Shown here: positions 1-10,606 of the stretch, in pieces
Numbering within the stretch: the stretch's first letter is position 1
How the letters are laid out: each line of letters starts with the position of its first letter
Assembly (NCBI RefSeq): GCF_008728515.1
Contig: NC_044995.1
Coordinates: 38,645,536 to 38,709,535, forward strand
Reading direction: 5' to 3'
DNA from: Papio anubis
Lineage: Eukaryota > Chordata > Mammalia > Primates > Cercopithecidae
Length of the DNA: 64,000 nucleotides
The notes under the pieces: generated by a model
Told to the model about the DNA's origin: nothing
Seen by the model: only the letters and a program-made list of their open reading frames with translations
Databases searched by the model: none
Program-made: the position numbers and the translations under genes

Positions 1-67
1 GAGAGTGGCAAGGCCAAGATTTGAACATATGTACCTTTGAACCATATGTACCAACTTTTTAATTTTC

Positions 68-355
68 TTTTTGGGATACATTCTTGCTCTGTCATGCAGG
101 CTGGAGTGGCATGATCACGGCGCACTACAACCTCAGCCTCCAGGTTCAAGCTATCCTCCCGCCTCAGCCTCCCAAGTAACCAGGACCACAGGTGCACACC
201 ACCATGCCCAGCTAATTTTTACTTTTTTTTTTTTTTGCAGAGATGGGGTTTCCCTATGTTACCCAGGCTGGTCTAGAACTCCTAGGTTCAAGCAATTCCC
301 CCACCTCAGCCTCCCAACATGCTGGGATTACAGGCATGAGCCACTGCACCCAGGT
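68..355 (-). mobile_element. Alu
   Basis: Reverse-strand Alu. It lacks most of its T-tract head and ends at GCCACTGCACCCAGG. Several CpGs are decayed, so it is an older subfamily (J/S). Confidence 0.88.
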
Positions 356-499
356 CCTCCATCCTTACAAAGGTCGCCAAGCACAGTCTTGTGAGCCTGG
401 CCTTATCCACACCCATACACAACATGGTGTGTATTTTTCAAACAAAAACTGAACGAACACCTCTGGTTTGGGTTCCCCTCACACTTGTTCCAGGTTTAT

Positions 500-735
500 T
501 GACTCTCTGTTGTGGGCCTAGACAAAGCAACGTCTGGAGGTCCTAGACCCAGGGACCAGACAGACTGGGTTCAAATCCTGGCTCTTCCACTTCTGCCTGA
601 GTGCTCTCTCTGAACCTGTCTTTCTTTATCTATAAAAGGGAGATAATTTTGTAAAACTCATCACTTGGTCAAACTGCTTTGAGCATGCAGATGAGTTCAT
701 ATGTATAAACCTCTTAGAATGTCCCAGGCAAAAAA
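500..735 (+). repeat. MIR
   Basis: The core reads GGGTTCAAATCCTGGCTCTTCCACTT, followed by the splice-like CTGTCTTTCTTTATCTATAAAAG part. These are tRNA-derived MIR hallmarks. Confidence 0.75.
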
Positions 736-747
736 CAAGCACTTCAT

Positions 748-1040
748 TCAGATCAACATTTATTTAGCATCTACTGTGTACCCATGACTATTCGAGGTGA
801 TGAGGAGACCCTCTGGTTCTTATGAGGCAGTGAGGTGGGGGAGGGTGGGAACCTAAACGTTGACGATGGTGTGTTAGCAGGTGGGAAAAACAATAAAGTT
901 GGGTAAAGGGAGTTTGGGAGTGCTGTGTTCAAGTCCTGGTCCTGTCACTTTCTGGGGTGCAAGATACAGCACTGAATAGGGTGGTCAGAATAGGCCTTAT
1001 TGGGAAAGTGATATTTGAACAGACGATCTAGATGTCAGCA
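748..1040 (-). repeat. L2 LINE 3' end
   Basis: It begins with the reversed L2 tail (TTTATTTAGCATCTACTGTGTACC) and continues into AGGGTGGTCAGAATAGGCC, matching the inverted L2 3' region. Confidence 0.7.
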
Positions 1041-1264
1041 CATGTTGCTACTGTTTGATGGCACTAGTATGAGTTTGAGTTTCATTTACAAGTCTATCTA
1101 TCTATCTATATATGAAATTTGGTCCATTTATTTATGCTGATAAATTAATTGATGTTGAAATTATAATTGAATGTTTTATTAATAAACGGATACCCACATA
1201 CTATTTTTCCAGGAATTGTTAGGTTTGGGGGTTTTCTTTAGATTTTGATTATTTTTTATTTGCT

Positions 1265-1500
1265 TAATTTTTTCTTTTTTTTAATTTTATTTTTCCACAA
1301 GTTATTGGCGTACAGGTGGTATTTGGTTGCATGCATAAGTTCTTCGGTGGAGATTTGTGAGAACCTGGTGCACCCATCACCTGGGCAGTATACACTGCAC
1401 CATATTTGTTGTCTGTTATCCCATGCTCCCCTCCTACTCTTCCCCCCAAGTCTCTGAAGTCCATTGTACCATTATTTTACTCACCCACATTCTTTGGCCT
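1265..1500 (-). mobile_element. L1 3'-UTR fragment
   Basis: Reverse-oriented L1 3' end: T-rich start, then ACAGGTGGTATTTGGTTGCAT and GTGCACCCATCACCTGGGCAG. Old and truncated. Confidence 0.65.
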
Positions 1501-1744
1501 GAGATGCTGAGTGGTCATGACTCCCAGATCCCTTCTTGTTTCTCTATCAAAAATCTTTACTAACATCCTGGCCTAGGGAACCCATTCCCTTTCCCCATCC
1601 CCAGTGGGAGAAGGGGCTTCCTCCCCAGCTTATTTGCCAGCTCATAGGAAGGGTATGAAGGAGAGGATTGTAGTTGTCTTGAAGCTGGTCAGATGTTGAA
1701 GAGATGATAGTATTTGCTGATCAAGAGAGACAAAGCAATGCTGG

Positions 1745-2340
1745 AAGAAAAGGCTGTGTTAGTTAACACCAGCTGCAATAACCAATAAAACCAAAAATCT
1801 CTGGCTAAGAGTATACAAGAGTGAGAAATCAACTTCTAAAGAACAACTGGTGGCCGGATGTGGTGGTTCGTGCCTGTAATTCTAGCACTTTGGGAGGCTG
1901 TGGTGGGAGGGTCGCTTGAGCCCAGTAGTTCAACACCAACCTGGGCAACATAGTGAGACACCATCTCTACTAAAAATAGAAAATAATAAAGTACAACTGG
2001 TGAGGGCTGCAATGAGGTGGAGTGGTGGGTGACTCAAATATGGTTCGACTCCATGCAGTCACTCAGGGATCCAGGCTGTTGGAGGCTCTCCCTGCTTAAA
2101 CACGTGGTTTCCAAGGTTGTTCTAAGAGCCTACGTTGAGACAGCAGTTGGGGGAAAGGGAAAGTGGAGTGGGAGGTACTTATAAGGGTTCCTGGAAGTAG
2201 TGAACAGAACTTCTGCCTGCATTCTATTGGGTGGAATTTAGTCATGTGGCCCAGGCTAGCTGTGTGGGAGGCTGGGAAATGTAGTCTCTGATTAGGCTGC
2301 CATTTCCCAGTCCCACTTGTGAATCTTTAGTGGGAAGCTC
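1745..2340. mobile_element. Probable MaLR-type LTR, split by an Alu monomer
   Basis: GTTAGTTAACACCAGCTGCAATAACC followed by AAAATCTCTGGCT resembles the 'tgctgcaataac... aatctcagtggc' ends of MaLR-like LTRs. An Alu left monomer interrupts it at 1852-1990. Family assignment is tentative. Confidence 0.4.
1852..1990 (+). mobile_element. Alu left monomer (FLAM-like)
   Basis: A single left arm, GGCCGGATGTGGTGG to the A-rich linker, with no right arm. A short A-rich end adjoins the flanking LTR. Confidence 0.8.
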
Positions 2341-2374
2341 ACCATGTTTGCACCAGGGATTCAGTCTACCTCCC

Positions 2375-2615
2375 ACTCATGCCTCAACTATGTATCAGGC
2401 ACTGTCCTAAGTACTTTACATATCAGTCTCCCTAACGCAAACAACTTTACTCAGTGGGTGCTTTATTAGTCACATTTATTAGTGAGAAAGTGGAAACCCA
2501 GAGCTGTTAAATATCTTGTCCAAGGTCACAGAGCTAGGAAGGAAGTGGCAGAGTTGGAATTTGAATCCAGGAAATCTGCCTGCAGAGCCCCACGCTTAGT
2601 ATAAATTCATTGTAG
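2375..2615 (-). repeat. MIR
   Basis: Reversed MIR: TATCAGGCACTGTCCTAAGTA, then CAAGGTCACAGAGCTAGGAAG and GGAATTTGAATCCAGG. Confidence 0.8.
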
Positions 2616-2707
2616 TTTAGAAAGAGGCAGAAGGGCCCTAGAAGTTGACGTAATCCATTTTTTGGTCACTAAGGAACTGACTAAATTGACTACTTGTAAA
2701 AGTGAGT

Positions 2708-2987
2708 CCTGGACGGGCACAGTGGCTCAGGTCTGTAATTCCAGGACTTTGGGAGGCTGAGGCGGGCAGATCACCTGAGGTCAGGAGTTCAAGACCAGCC
2801 TAGCCAACATGGCAAAACCCCGTCTCTACAAAAATACAAAAATTAGCAGGGTGTGGCGGTGGGCACCTGTAATTCCAGCTACTCAGGAGGCTGAGGCAGG
2901 CGTATTGCTTGAACCTGGGAGGTGGAGGTTGCAGTGAGCCAAGATCACACCACTGCACTCCAACTTGAATGATAGAGCGAGACTCTG
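2708..2987 (+). mobile_element. Alu (S-like)
   Basis: Both arms present, from GGACGGGCACAGTGGCTC to GACTCTGCTTCAGG. It lacks a poly(A) tail and joins the next repeat directly. Confidence 0.88.
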
Positions 2988-3019
2988 CTTCAGGACCAAC
3001 ATGGCCCCCTGGGTTCTAG

Positions 3020-3227
3020 GTCAGAGTTTCTCTGCCACAGCACTGATGGCTTTGGGGGCTGCATTATTCTTGGCTCCAAAATGGGAGCTGTCCTGCGCAC
3101 TGCCTCAACTCACTTGATGCCAGTAGCACCCGCGCCCCAGTTGTGAGAACCAAAAATGTCTCCACACATTGCCAAATGTCCCCTGGGAGGTGAAATCACC
3201 CCTGGTTGAAAGTCACTGTTCTAGATT
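3020..3227 (+). mobile_element. MER5A-type hAT element
   Basis: CAGAGTTTCTCTGCCACAGCAC at one end and GATGCCAGTAGCACCC, CCAAAAATGTCTCCA and CCTGGTTGAAAGTCACTG at the other match the MER5A non-autonomous Charlie-related transposon. Confidence 0.8.
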
Positions 3228-3620
3228 GTTAAATATTATCTTACACTATAGCACAAGTCCAAGGCAAACTGACTTAGAAATTACCAACCTTGCAAAAAAT
3301 AGAAGATTTCATAAAGTCAGTGAGCATGATGGTGGCAAGCTGCTGAAATCACACCCCCAGACACTAACAGATGGGATCTGGACAGTATTCATCTAGTTAA
3401 AAATTGACAAGGACTGCAACACTGCAGGCTCTTCAAAAGAGAATCATCTGAATAACAAGGGGTCAAGACAGGGGTAACTGGTGAAAGCCCTTGCTCATAA
3501 TTTGAAAGTATAAATAGGCATCTTGAAAATTCATCCTGCAGAGGTCAAAAGTCAAATGTGCAGTGTTATGCATGACCAGTCAATTTGGGAGGGGAAATTG
3601 CATGTACACACGAGAGCTTG

Positions 3621-3651
<31 letters not shown>

Positions 3652-3796
3652 CTGGTCAAGTGCGTGTGCACCAGTGCTCAGTGAGGACCATTTCCCCAAC
3701 CTGTCTGTTCATCTTGCTTTGGGGTGACCCTATGGGTGAGGCAGAAATTCTTGGATCATACTTTTCTAATGAATATTATAATTGCTAACTTCTGAT
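3228..3796. repeat. Unique intronic sequence with (CA)n microsatellite
   Basis: A CA dinucleotide run of about 30 bp lies at 3619-3650, with one interruption (CAAACACAC). The surrounding sequence shows no recognisable repeat or exon. Confidence 0.7.
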
Positions 3797-3955
3797 GGGT
3801 GCTGACTTTTTCACCTTTGCAACACTGTGCATAGATTTTTTTTGACTCTCCCCGTTTTACAGATGAGAAAACTGAGGCTCAGAAAGATTGATTAGCTCTC
3901 CACGAAGCCAGGATTCAGGCTCAGCCTGGCTCCAGGAATCATGTTTTGAGTTACG
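3797..3955 (-). repeat. MIR
   Basis: CGTTTTACAGATGAGAAAACTGAGGCTCAGA is the reversed MIR core. The ends are degraded. Confidence 0.78.
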
Positions 3956-4407
3956 TAGCTTCCCTGATTCTGAGGGACCCCCCACTTCTGAAATCTTCTA
4001 ATCTCACTCCCCATGGCCCTTTCCTATTGACCGGAGGCACCCCAGCTCTTCACTCGTCCATTATCTTATGAAACATGACCATGATGTGTGAATTCAAAGG
4101 AGAGACTGAGCTTTGTGGGGAAAACGAAGCAGAAAAAGAAAGGTGGAGATTGGTGGTTGTTTTTGGCATGGTGAGGAGCCTGTCATTGCTTGAAGAAAGC
4201 AAGAAAGGAGATTGCTGGGGCTTGGATCCATCTCTGGGTGCCTGTGGGTCTGTCTGTAAAAATGAGAAATGGTCGTGCTCATTAGAGGATTATGACCGTT
4301 AGGCCCTGGGATAGCAATTTCGGGACTTTTTTCTGCTAAGACAAAGAATAATATGGTTCAGGTTCATTTTGCTCCTGCTTTCCCAAGCCCTACATCTCCT
4401 CTGAGCT

Positions 4408-4475
4408 TTTTTTTCTTCTTCTTCTTCTCCTTCTCCTTCTCCTTCTTCTTCTCCTTCTTCTTCTCCTTTCTTCTT
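4408..4475. repeat. Pyrimidine microsatellite (CTT/CTCCTT)n
   Basis: About 68 bp of imperfect TTC and TTCTCC units on the + strand. Open frames read through it as poly-Ser/Phe or poly-Glu are artefacts. The unique flanks (3956-4407 and 4476-5054) contain nothing I recognise. Confidence 0.85.
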
Positions 4476-5054
4476 CTTGGATCTGGACTTCTGCTGACTC
4501 ATCTCTCTGAGCAAGGAAGGAGGGAGGAAGTCAGAATTGCTCATTGACCGTTTTCTTTCTTTAGTGACTCAGCTGTGATTCACATTTTAATTAATGGAGG
4601 AGAAAAAACCTGATCAGTCCTAAGGCATCTGCCCAATCACGCATAACTCCAGGCTGGTGATAATAATACCTGAGAAAAGTGGGGTGTCCTGAATTAAACT
4701 ATGGCTCATTTCCCACATTAGTCTTGAGGACTCCACCAGGCCCTCTAAGTTCCAGGTCTCCAGTGGGTCTCCCTGAACCAGAACAGCTAGTCCAAGCCCC
4801 AAACAGCATTTCTGCAGAGTTAGTCTGAGGTCAGGACAAGAAACAGAGGCTCAAGCCCTCTTGGGATCGCAGGAGGATCATGGGAATGTAATATCGTTTC
4901 CTGAGTTGGTCTTTGGCTATAATCCCAGGCTCAAGCCTGGCCTCCCTCCCCTCGGGGCCTGAAATTTGTCAGAGCCGATTGCAGGGGCAGCTTCTGTGCT
5001 TTTTGTTTGCCCAGAGAATGAGAAAAGTCCACATCATCATGACCGCTACTTCCT

Positions 5055-5270
5055 GGGCACTTACTATGCATCAGGTGGCGTGCTCAGCACTTTTCATGAA
5101 TGATCACATTGAATCCTCACTCTGTCCACAAAAAGAAAAAGCTTTTATATAATTCTCCATCCTCCCTATGAGGAAACCGAGGCTTGGCAATTGCCCAATG
5201 TAGACAATTAGTAAAGAATCGGGCAGGATATAAACCCAACCCTTTCCCACCTGTGAACCAGAGCTTGCAT
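5055..5270 (-). repeat. MIR
   Basis: TGGGCACTTACTATGCATCAGG, then CTATGAGGAAACCGAGGCTTGG and a decayed 'tagtaaagaatcgggcag' end. Confidence 0.72.
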
Positions 5271-5319
5271 CCACTATACTTCTCTGCTTTCCAGTCAACT
5301 GCAAAGAAAAATCGGAAGC

Positions 5320-5450
5320 TGATAACTCATTCAACAAACACTTATTGAGCCTTTCCATCTGCTCAGCCCTGTTCTAGGCACCAGAGATCCAACGGTGAAC
5401 CAGAGACCAATCCATGGTCTCATGAAACTGACATTTTAGCTGCCCAAGGG
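5320..5450 (-). repeat. L2 LINE 3' end
   Basis: CATTCAACAAACACTTATTGAGCC followed by GTTCTAGGCACCAGAGATCCAACGGTGAAC is the reversed L2 terminus. Confidence 0.78.
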
Positions 5451-5454
5451 TATT

Positions 5455-6180
5455 AGTTACTGTTTATAAGTTCCTATTAAGTGTATTAGATATGCTTGCA
5501 GCTGTAACAAAGAATCCCAACATGCATAAGGGCTCAAAACAATAAAAATTGAGTTCTTGCATGGATAAAGTTCAAACGGTGTACTCTTTTTTTTTTCTCT
5601 TTTGTGACGGAGTTTTGCTCTTGTCCTCCAGGCTGGAACGCAGTGCTGCAATCTTGGCTCACTGCAACCTCCACCTCCTGGGTTCAAGCAATTCTCCTGC
5701 CTCAGCCTCCCTAGTAGCTGGGATTACAGGTGCCCGCCACCACATCTGGCTAATTTTTTGTATTTTTAGTAGAGATGAGGTTTCACCATGTTGGTCAGGC
5801 TGGTCTTAAACTCCTGACCTCAGGTGACCCACCTGTCTTGGCCTCCCAAAATGCTGAGATTACAGGCGTGAGCCACCGTGCCTGGCCAAAAGGTGTATTC
5901 TTAAATAGCAGGCACCTCTCCTCTAAGCAGTAAGTCAGGGACCCAGGCTTGTTCCATACAGTGGCTCCTCATCTTCAACCCATGGCTTCCAAAGTCTCCA
6001 TGCTTCTTGATATCAAGCCACAGAAGGGAAAAAAGCATGAGGAGGGCACAGGAGAAATGTTTGTGGGACAGAAGCAGAAGTAATCCATATGACTTCCATC
6101 TACCTCCCACTGGCTAGAGCTTACATGGTGGCACCCACTTGCATCCAGGAGGGGAGACAGACATCAGTCTCTGTGTGGGT
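5455..6180. mobile_element. Probable MaLR-like LTR split by an Alu
   Basis: TTGCAGCTGTAACAAAGAATCCCAAC and AGGGCTCAAAACAATAA before the Alu, and about 290 bp after it, look like one interrupted old LTR. Family not certain. Confidence 0.4.
5589..5888 (-). mobile_element. Alu (S-like)
   Basis: Full-length reverse Alu from the T-tract to GCCACCGTGCCTGGCC. The host sequence GGTGTACTC / GGTGTATTC on its two sides forms a likely target-site duplication (5579 and 5892). Confidence 0.92.
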
Positions 6181-6238
6181 CCTCACTGAGAATCAAGCTC
6201 CACATTTTGATCTATGTCACCTCCTTGCAAGTCCTACC

Positions 6239-6318
6239 TTAGGACAATTTTAAGGGACAGTCCTATCTTCTTCCACCCTTAGGACAGTTTTAAGGGACAC
6301 TCCTGTGTTCTTCCACCC
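6239..6318. repeat. 40-bp tandem duplication (2 copies)
   Basis: Units 6239-6278 and 6279-6318 both begin TTAGGACA and end TTCTTCCACCC. They differ at four of 40 positions. The surrounding 6185-6580 is unique. Confidence 0.9.
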
Positions 6319-6580
6319 ACCTCCTCTGTTTCTTGGGCTTCCTGCTCTCAGCATTTGCCTTTGCCTTACAATGGGGTGAAGCAAGAATCTGAAAGAATGT
6401 CCCTCCCCACAATTTGAAGTCTTATTTGAAAAAAAGCAGTAGAGCATCCCTGCCCCTTGAGGTGGGAAAGCCTAGAATCAAATCCTGCTTCTCCACACTT
6501 TGACCTCAGAAACTGGGGGGACTTCAAGGTCTTCAGATGGGCAGCTTTCATGGACCATTCATTCCTCCCACCTCGTACCA

Positions 6581-7024
6581 ATCAGGGTCCTAACAGGAAA
6601 AAGAATAACTTGTAGATGGTTCACATGAAGACCATGTCATGAAGAGACGCCTTAAAGAGATGGGAGCAGGTGAGAGAAATAGATAACGGCTGTTTGAGGT
6701 CCTCAGAGAGAAGCCATCGTGAGCCCTACATTCCTGGAACCCAGTGGAAGCAGAGCTGTGCAGAAGGGACTACTGTCAGAACCAGAGAGGGAACAGGGAA
6801 GCAATATTCCAACCTCTTTCCCTCCCCTCATCTTCTGCCAGCGCTTCCCCTCAGCCAAACCCAACCGGAAACCGGAACAAAGCATTGTGGGAGTTGTAGC
6901 CTTCAAGGGTCCGCCTCGAGGGCACAGAGCCTGCTGGAGCATTGACCTAGAGGGCACACAGGGAATAACTAGTTTGCACCAGCATGTGACGGACTGCACG
7001 CCCTCGATTATGTAATCCACTCTA
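6581..7024. other. Unassigned intronic sequence, possibly old LTR
   Basis: It begins CCAATCAGGGTCCTAACAGG, a phrase seen in MaLR-type ends, and is moderately GC-rich. No splice-bounded coding frame with recognisable protein similarity is visible. Confidence 0.3.
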
Positions 7025-7235
7025 TAATTCAACTGCAGAGCTGCATGGTACAGCAGGATAGCCACTAGCCACACGAGGCTATTTAAATATAAATGTACAT
7101 TCATTAAAATTTAACCAAATGAAAATTTTAGGCGCTCAGCTCCATTTCAAATGCTCATTAGCCACACGTGGCTCTTGGCTACCATACTGGACAGATCAGA
7201 ATAGAACATTTCCATCATCCCAGAAAGTTCTAGGG
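7025..7235 (-). mobile_element. Short hAT-like MER element, copy 1
   Basis: TAGCCACTAGCCACACGAGGCTATTTAAAT and TAGCCACACGTGGCTCTTGGC, then CATTTCCATCATCCCAGAAAGTTCTA. The same family occurs near 11.6, 17.1 and 20.8 kb. Strand is relative to the 17.1 kb copy. Exact MER name not assigned. Confidence 0.7.
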
Positions 7236-7924
7236 GCCAGCGCAGCTGTGGTGTAACCTGAGCCCATGCAGGTTACGGACTGGAGGAGAGAGAAAACAGC
7301 ACAAGAGGCAGTTTTGAAGGGAGACAGAGAGCTGTGGATCAGTAGGGAGGAGACTCTCTAGGTGAAGGAGCAGTTGAGAAGCAAGAAAGTTGAGTGAGCT
7401 GCTTTGCTGGGATGGAGGCTTCCCTCACAGGGAAGAGTAGAGTCAGAAAGCTTCAGTGGCTGCTTCGGAGAACTTCATTTTGGGGTATTGTTTTCTGAGC
7501 CCCAACAGTGTGCTCATCAGTGAAGTGGGTGTAGGCGCCCACCTCCCACAGTGACGACGCTGTGAATAGGGCTTTGGAAGAGTAGAACTATGAAATATTT
7601 GTTGTTGCCATGTGGGGAAATGGTCGCTAAAGCCAAAATCGTTCAAGAGAAGAAGCAGGAAGAGTTCCTTTCTTTCCTGCAGGTATCCCCTTAAGCTGAG
7701 TCTTCAGGATCCCCCGACGACATATTCTTCATCGCTAATCAACACTTCATTAAATTCACCCCAACCCTGCTTCAAACCTTCACCTGGTCCTTGGGATCTT
7801 GCCAGCTTTTTCTGATGAAGTTAGTAGGCAACTGTATGGCGGGATCATCATCCCATGTTTTGTTTTGTTTTATTTTTATGCTCTGACTTTGAGAAATCCT
7901 TGTCCTTTTACTTTCCTAAACCTG

Positions 7925-8145
7925 AAAGCATTGCAGGGAAGTTACAAGTAAGCAGGACATGGGCTTAAGACCCAGCTCAGCCATGTGCTAGCTGTGTGAA
8001 CTCAAAGCAGTGACTCCACCTCTCTGACCTGGAAAGTAGAGGGAATGATAGGACCCACCACACCTGTAGGGTCATTGTGGGGATTGAATAAAATAATGCA
8101 TAAGACTTGGCCCACAGCAAGCACTCAATAAATGTTAGCTACTTC
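7925..8145 (+). repeat. MIR
   Basis: AGCTGTGTGAACTCAAAGCAGTGACTCCACC through GGGGATTGAATAAAATAATGCA to CAAGCACTCAATAAATGTTAGCTAC, nearly full length. Confidence 0.85.
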
Positions 8146-8149
8146 CTAA

Positions 8150-8280
8150 ATATATTTTAAACCTTTTATTGAATATAGCATACATACAGAAAAGCACACG
8201 TATCATACAAGTAGAGCTTGAGTGATTTTCAAAAACTGAGCCCGGTCATGTAACCAGCGCCAGGTTCTAGAAACAGAACA
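8150..8280 (-). mobile_element. L1M 3' fragment, part 1
   Basis: TATTGAATATAGCATACATACAGAAAAG and GTGATTTTCAAAAACTGAGC and TGTAACCAGCGCCAGG match the reversed L1M 3' region. It resumes at 8822 after an Alu and purine tract. Confidence 0.7.
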
Positions 8281-8370
8281 TAGCTGAGTGAGGCTGAGGC
8301 AGGAGAATCACTTGAACCCGTGAAGCAGAGGTTGCAGTGGGCAGAGATCACGCCACCGCACTCCACATGA
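8281..8370 (+). mobile_element. 5'-truncated Alu right arm
   Basis: Starts at GAGGCTGAGGCAGGAG and ends at CACGCCACCGCACTCC. Its tail has become the purine tract that follows. Confidence 0.8.
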
Positions 8371-8812
8371 GCGAGAGAGAGAGAGAGAGGAAAAGAGAGA
8401 AAAGGAAGGAAAGAAAAGAGGAAGACAGAAAGAGAGAGAGAGAAAGAAAGATAAAGAGAAAACAAAGAGAAGGAAAGAAAGAAAAGAGGAAGACAGAAAG
8501 AGAGAGAGAAAGATAAACAAGGAAAAAAGAAAGCAAGAAAGAGGAAGGAAAAGAGGGAGAGAGGAGGAGGAAGAAGAAGAAAGAGGAGGAGAGGGAGGGA
8601 AGAGGGAGGGAGGGAACAACTACAACTTCAAGGAAGGAAGGAAGGAAGGAAAGGGAGGGAGGGAGGAAGGAAGGAAGGAAAGGGAGGGAGGGAGGAAGGA
8701 AGGAAGGAAACAGCTGCAGCTTCAAGAAAGAGAGGGAGGGAGAAGGAAGGAGGGAAGGAAGGAAGGAAGGAAGGAAGGAAGGAAGGAAGGAAGGAAGGAA
8801 GGAAGGAAAAAA
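8371..8812 (+). repeat. Purine tract, (GAAA)n/(GGAA)n/(GGGA)n
   Basis: About 440 bp of almost pure A/G on the + strand. It contains a repeated ~45-bp block (AGAAAAGAGGAAGACAGAAAG at about 8413 and 8481), two copies of a CTTCAAG-bearing interruption (8617-8635 and 8711-8727), and a pure GGAA run at about 8750-8808. It grew from the Alu tail before it. Confidence 0.92.
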
Positions 8813-8821
8813 AAAACAGAA

Positions 8822-9230
8822 GAGCACCAACCTTTAGAAACCCCTTGTGCCTCTGCAGTCACCAGTAACCTCATCCTGACTTCAAACAGTGTAGATTAGT
8901 TTTGCTTGGTTTTGAACTTTAGTTACTTCATGGGGTCATATACGCGGGCGCATTGGCTTCTCCCTGACGTTGTGGCTGTGCGAGATTCGACCACAGCGTT
9001 GCTGTTCATTCGCTCGCCATCGCTGCGTGCTGAACTCCGCGGCGTTCATTCATTCTCATTAAGTGCTTTCTACTCTTTGGGGGCTATTCCAGAGGAAAAG
9101 CCACTTTGGAATTCATCACCAGATGTCTCAGGGCACTTTCATATTTCATGGGTAGAGATATTCCTAGGACTGGAACATCTGAGTCGGAGGGAGGAATTCA
9201 TAGCTTCTGTGAAACTGACACAGGCAACAG
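8822..9230 (-). mobile_element. L1M 3' fragment, part 2, with CpG cluster
   Basis: CTTCAAACAGTGTAGATTAGTTTTGC and GGGTAGAGATATTCCTAGGACTGG continue the L1M 3' region. The 8943-9050 part carries about 14 CpG, unusual for so old an element. Confidence 0.6.
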
Positions 9231-9236
9231 CTGCTC

Positions 9237-9358
9237 ACTCCCCTGCATCCCAGCACTTTGGGAGGCTGAGGCGGGCAAATCACTTGAGCTCAGGAGTTCT
9301 AGACCAGCCTGGCCAATGTGGTGAAACCCCTGGCCAATATGGCAAAACCCCGCCTGTG
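9237..9358 (+). mobile_element. Truncated Alu left arm
   Basis: Starts at CATCCCAGCACTTTGGGAGG without the first ~30 bp and stops after an internal repeat: CTGGCCAATGTGGTGAAACCC then CTGGCCAATATGGCAAAACCC. Confidence 0.82.
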
Positions 9359-9720
9359 TAATGGAATGGAGGATGGATCGAATCTGGAATCTGGAACAGG
9401 ATCAATTGAATCACGGATCCAATCAGCTTAGCTGAAGGAAGGAGGGAGGAAGGAGGGAGGGGAGGAGGGGTGAGGGTGAGAGGAAGAAGGAAGGGGGAGG
9501 GTGAGTGGAAGGAAGGAAGGGAGGAGTGGAGAGAGGAGGGGAGGAGGGGGAGGGAGGGGGAGGACGGAGGAAGGAAGGAAGGAAGTGAGTGGAAGGAAGG
9601 AGGGGGGGAGGAAGGAAGGAAGGAAGGAAGGAAGGAAAGGGACCATGAATAATGGTGGACAATGGAATGGAGAGCGGAAGGAAATGGAGTGGAGTAGTAG
9701 ACACAACGGAATGAACACTT
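9359..9720 (+). repeat. GGAA/GGAG purine tract with GGAAT-like flanks
   Basis: 9432-9640 is a second A/G-only tract. The flanks contain AATGGAATGGAGGATGGAT (9361) and ACAATGGAATGGAGAG (9659), giving the tract short GGAAT-like borders. Long frames here are translation artefacts. Confidence 0.8.
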
Positions 9721-9978
9721 GAAATGAAGCCAAGAGTTTACCCATCAATAGCTGGACCATCCATTGCCCCATTTCACTCCCGACACTATAGCCTGCTTCT
9801 TATTTGGAAGACATCCTGCCTCCACCCACTACCAAATCACATTATCTTCTCCTTCCAGCCTCCTCAAGGAGAGGCTTCTTCCACCACTTCTCCCTTCTAT
9901 CCTTGGTGATTGGTAAGCACATGGCAGCAGTACTTTCAAAACACTCATGACTCTGAATCCACTGGCCTTCACTACTTC

Positions 9979-10170
9979 CCATTTCCTCTCTTTCTTTCTT
10001 TTTTTTTTTTTTCTTTTTTGAGTGGAGTTTCACTCTTGTTGACCAGGCTGGAGTGCAGTGGCACAACACACAGCTCACTGTAGCTCTAACCCTGAGAGCC
10101 TCTGGGCGCGATCTTCCTTGCCTCAGCCTCCTCCCTGAGTAGGCTGGGACTATGACATGCACCACTTTCA
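9979..10170 (-). mobile_element. Degraded Alu
   Basis: T-tract, then TGGAGTTTCACTCTTGTTGACCAGGC. The middle is scrambled (CTCTAACCCTGAGAGCCTC) and it stops before the 5' end. Confidence 0.7.
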
Positions 10171-10179
10171 AAGCCCATG

Positions 10180-10476
10180 ATTTTTTTTTTTTTTTCTTTT
10201 TTGAGAGCTGGTCTCACTCCTGTCAACCAAGGATCGTAGCCACTGCAGTCTGACCTCCCGGCCTGGTGGATTCCTCTCCCACCTCAGCCTCCCTGAGAGG
10301 CATGGGAGCTGGCAGGCAAGCCACCATATCTGGCTAATTCTTTGTAATTTTATATATCTCAGTAGGTTTCCCTACCATGTTACCCAGGCTGGTCTTGAAC
10401 TCCTGGGCTCAAGCAGTCCTCCTGCCTCAGCCTCCCAAAGTGCTCAGATTACAGGTGTGAGCCACCACGCCCGGCC
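10180..10476 (-). mobile_element. Alu (J/S-like)
   Basis: T-tract 10180-10202 to GCCACCACGCCCGGCC. Heavily substituted left portion. Confidence 0.85.
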
Positions 10477-10606
10477 ATGGCTAATTTCTTTATTTTTTGT
10501 AAAGACAAGGTCTCACTTTGTTGCCTAGGCTGGTCTTGAACTCCTGAACTCAAGCGTTTCTCCTGCCTCAGCCGCTAGGACTACAGATGTGAGCCGCTGC
10601 ACCCGG
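10477..10606 (-). mobile_element. Alu monomer abutting the previous Alu
   Basis: GGCTAATTTCTTTATTTTTTGTAAAGACAAGG to GAGCCGCTGCACCCGGC. A partial arm, possibly the remainder of an Alu interrupted by the 10180-10476 copy. Confidence 0.75.

Noticed and set aside
8371..8812. CRISPR-like or satellite array
   Set aside because: Repeats have no constant spacer and are simple A/G expansions after an Alu.
8348..8830. 160-codon Ser/Phe/Pro-rich minus-strand frame
   Set aside because: Translation of the purine tract. No complexity, not a gene. The same holds for 9428-9772.
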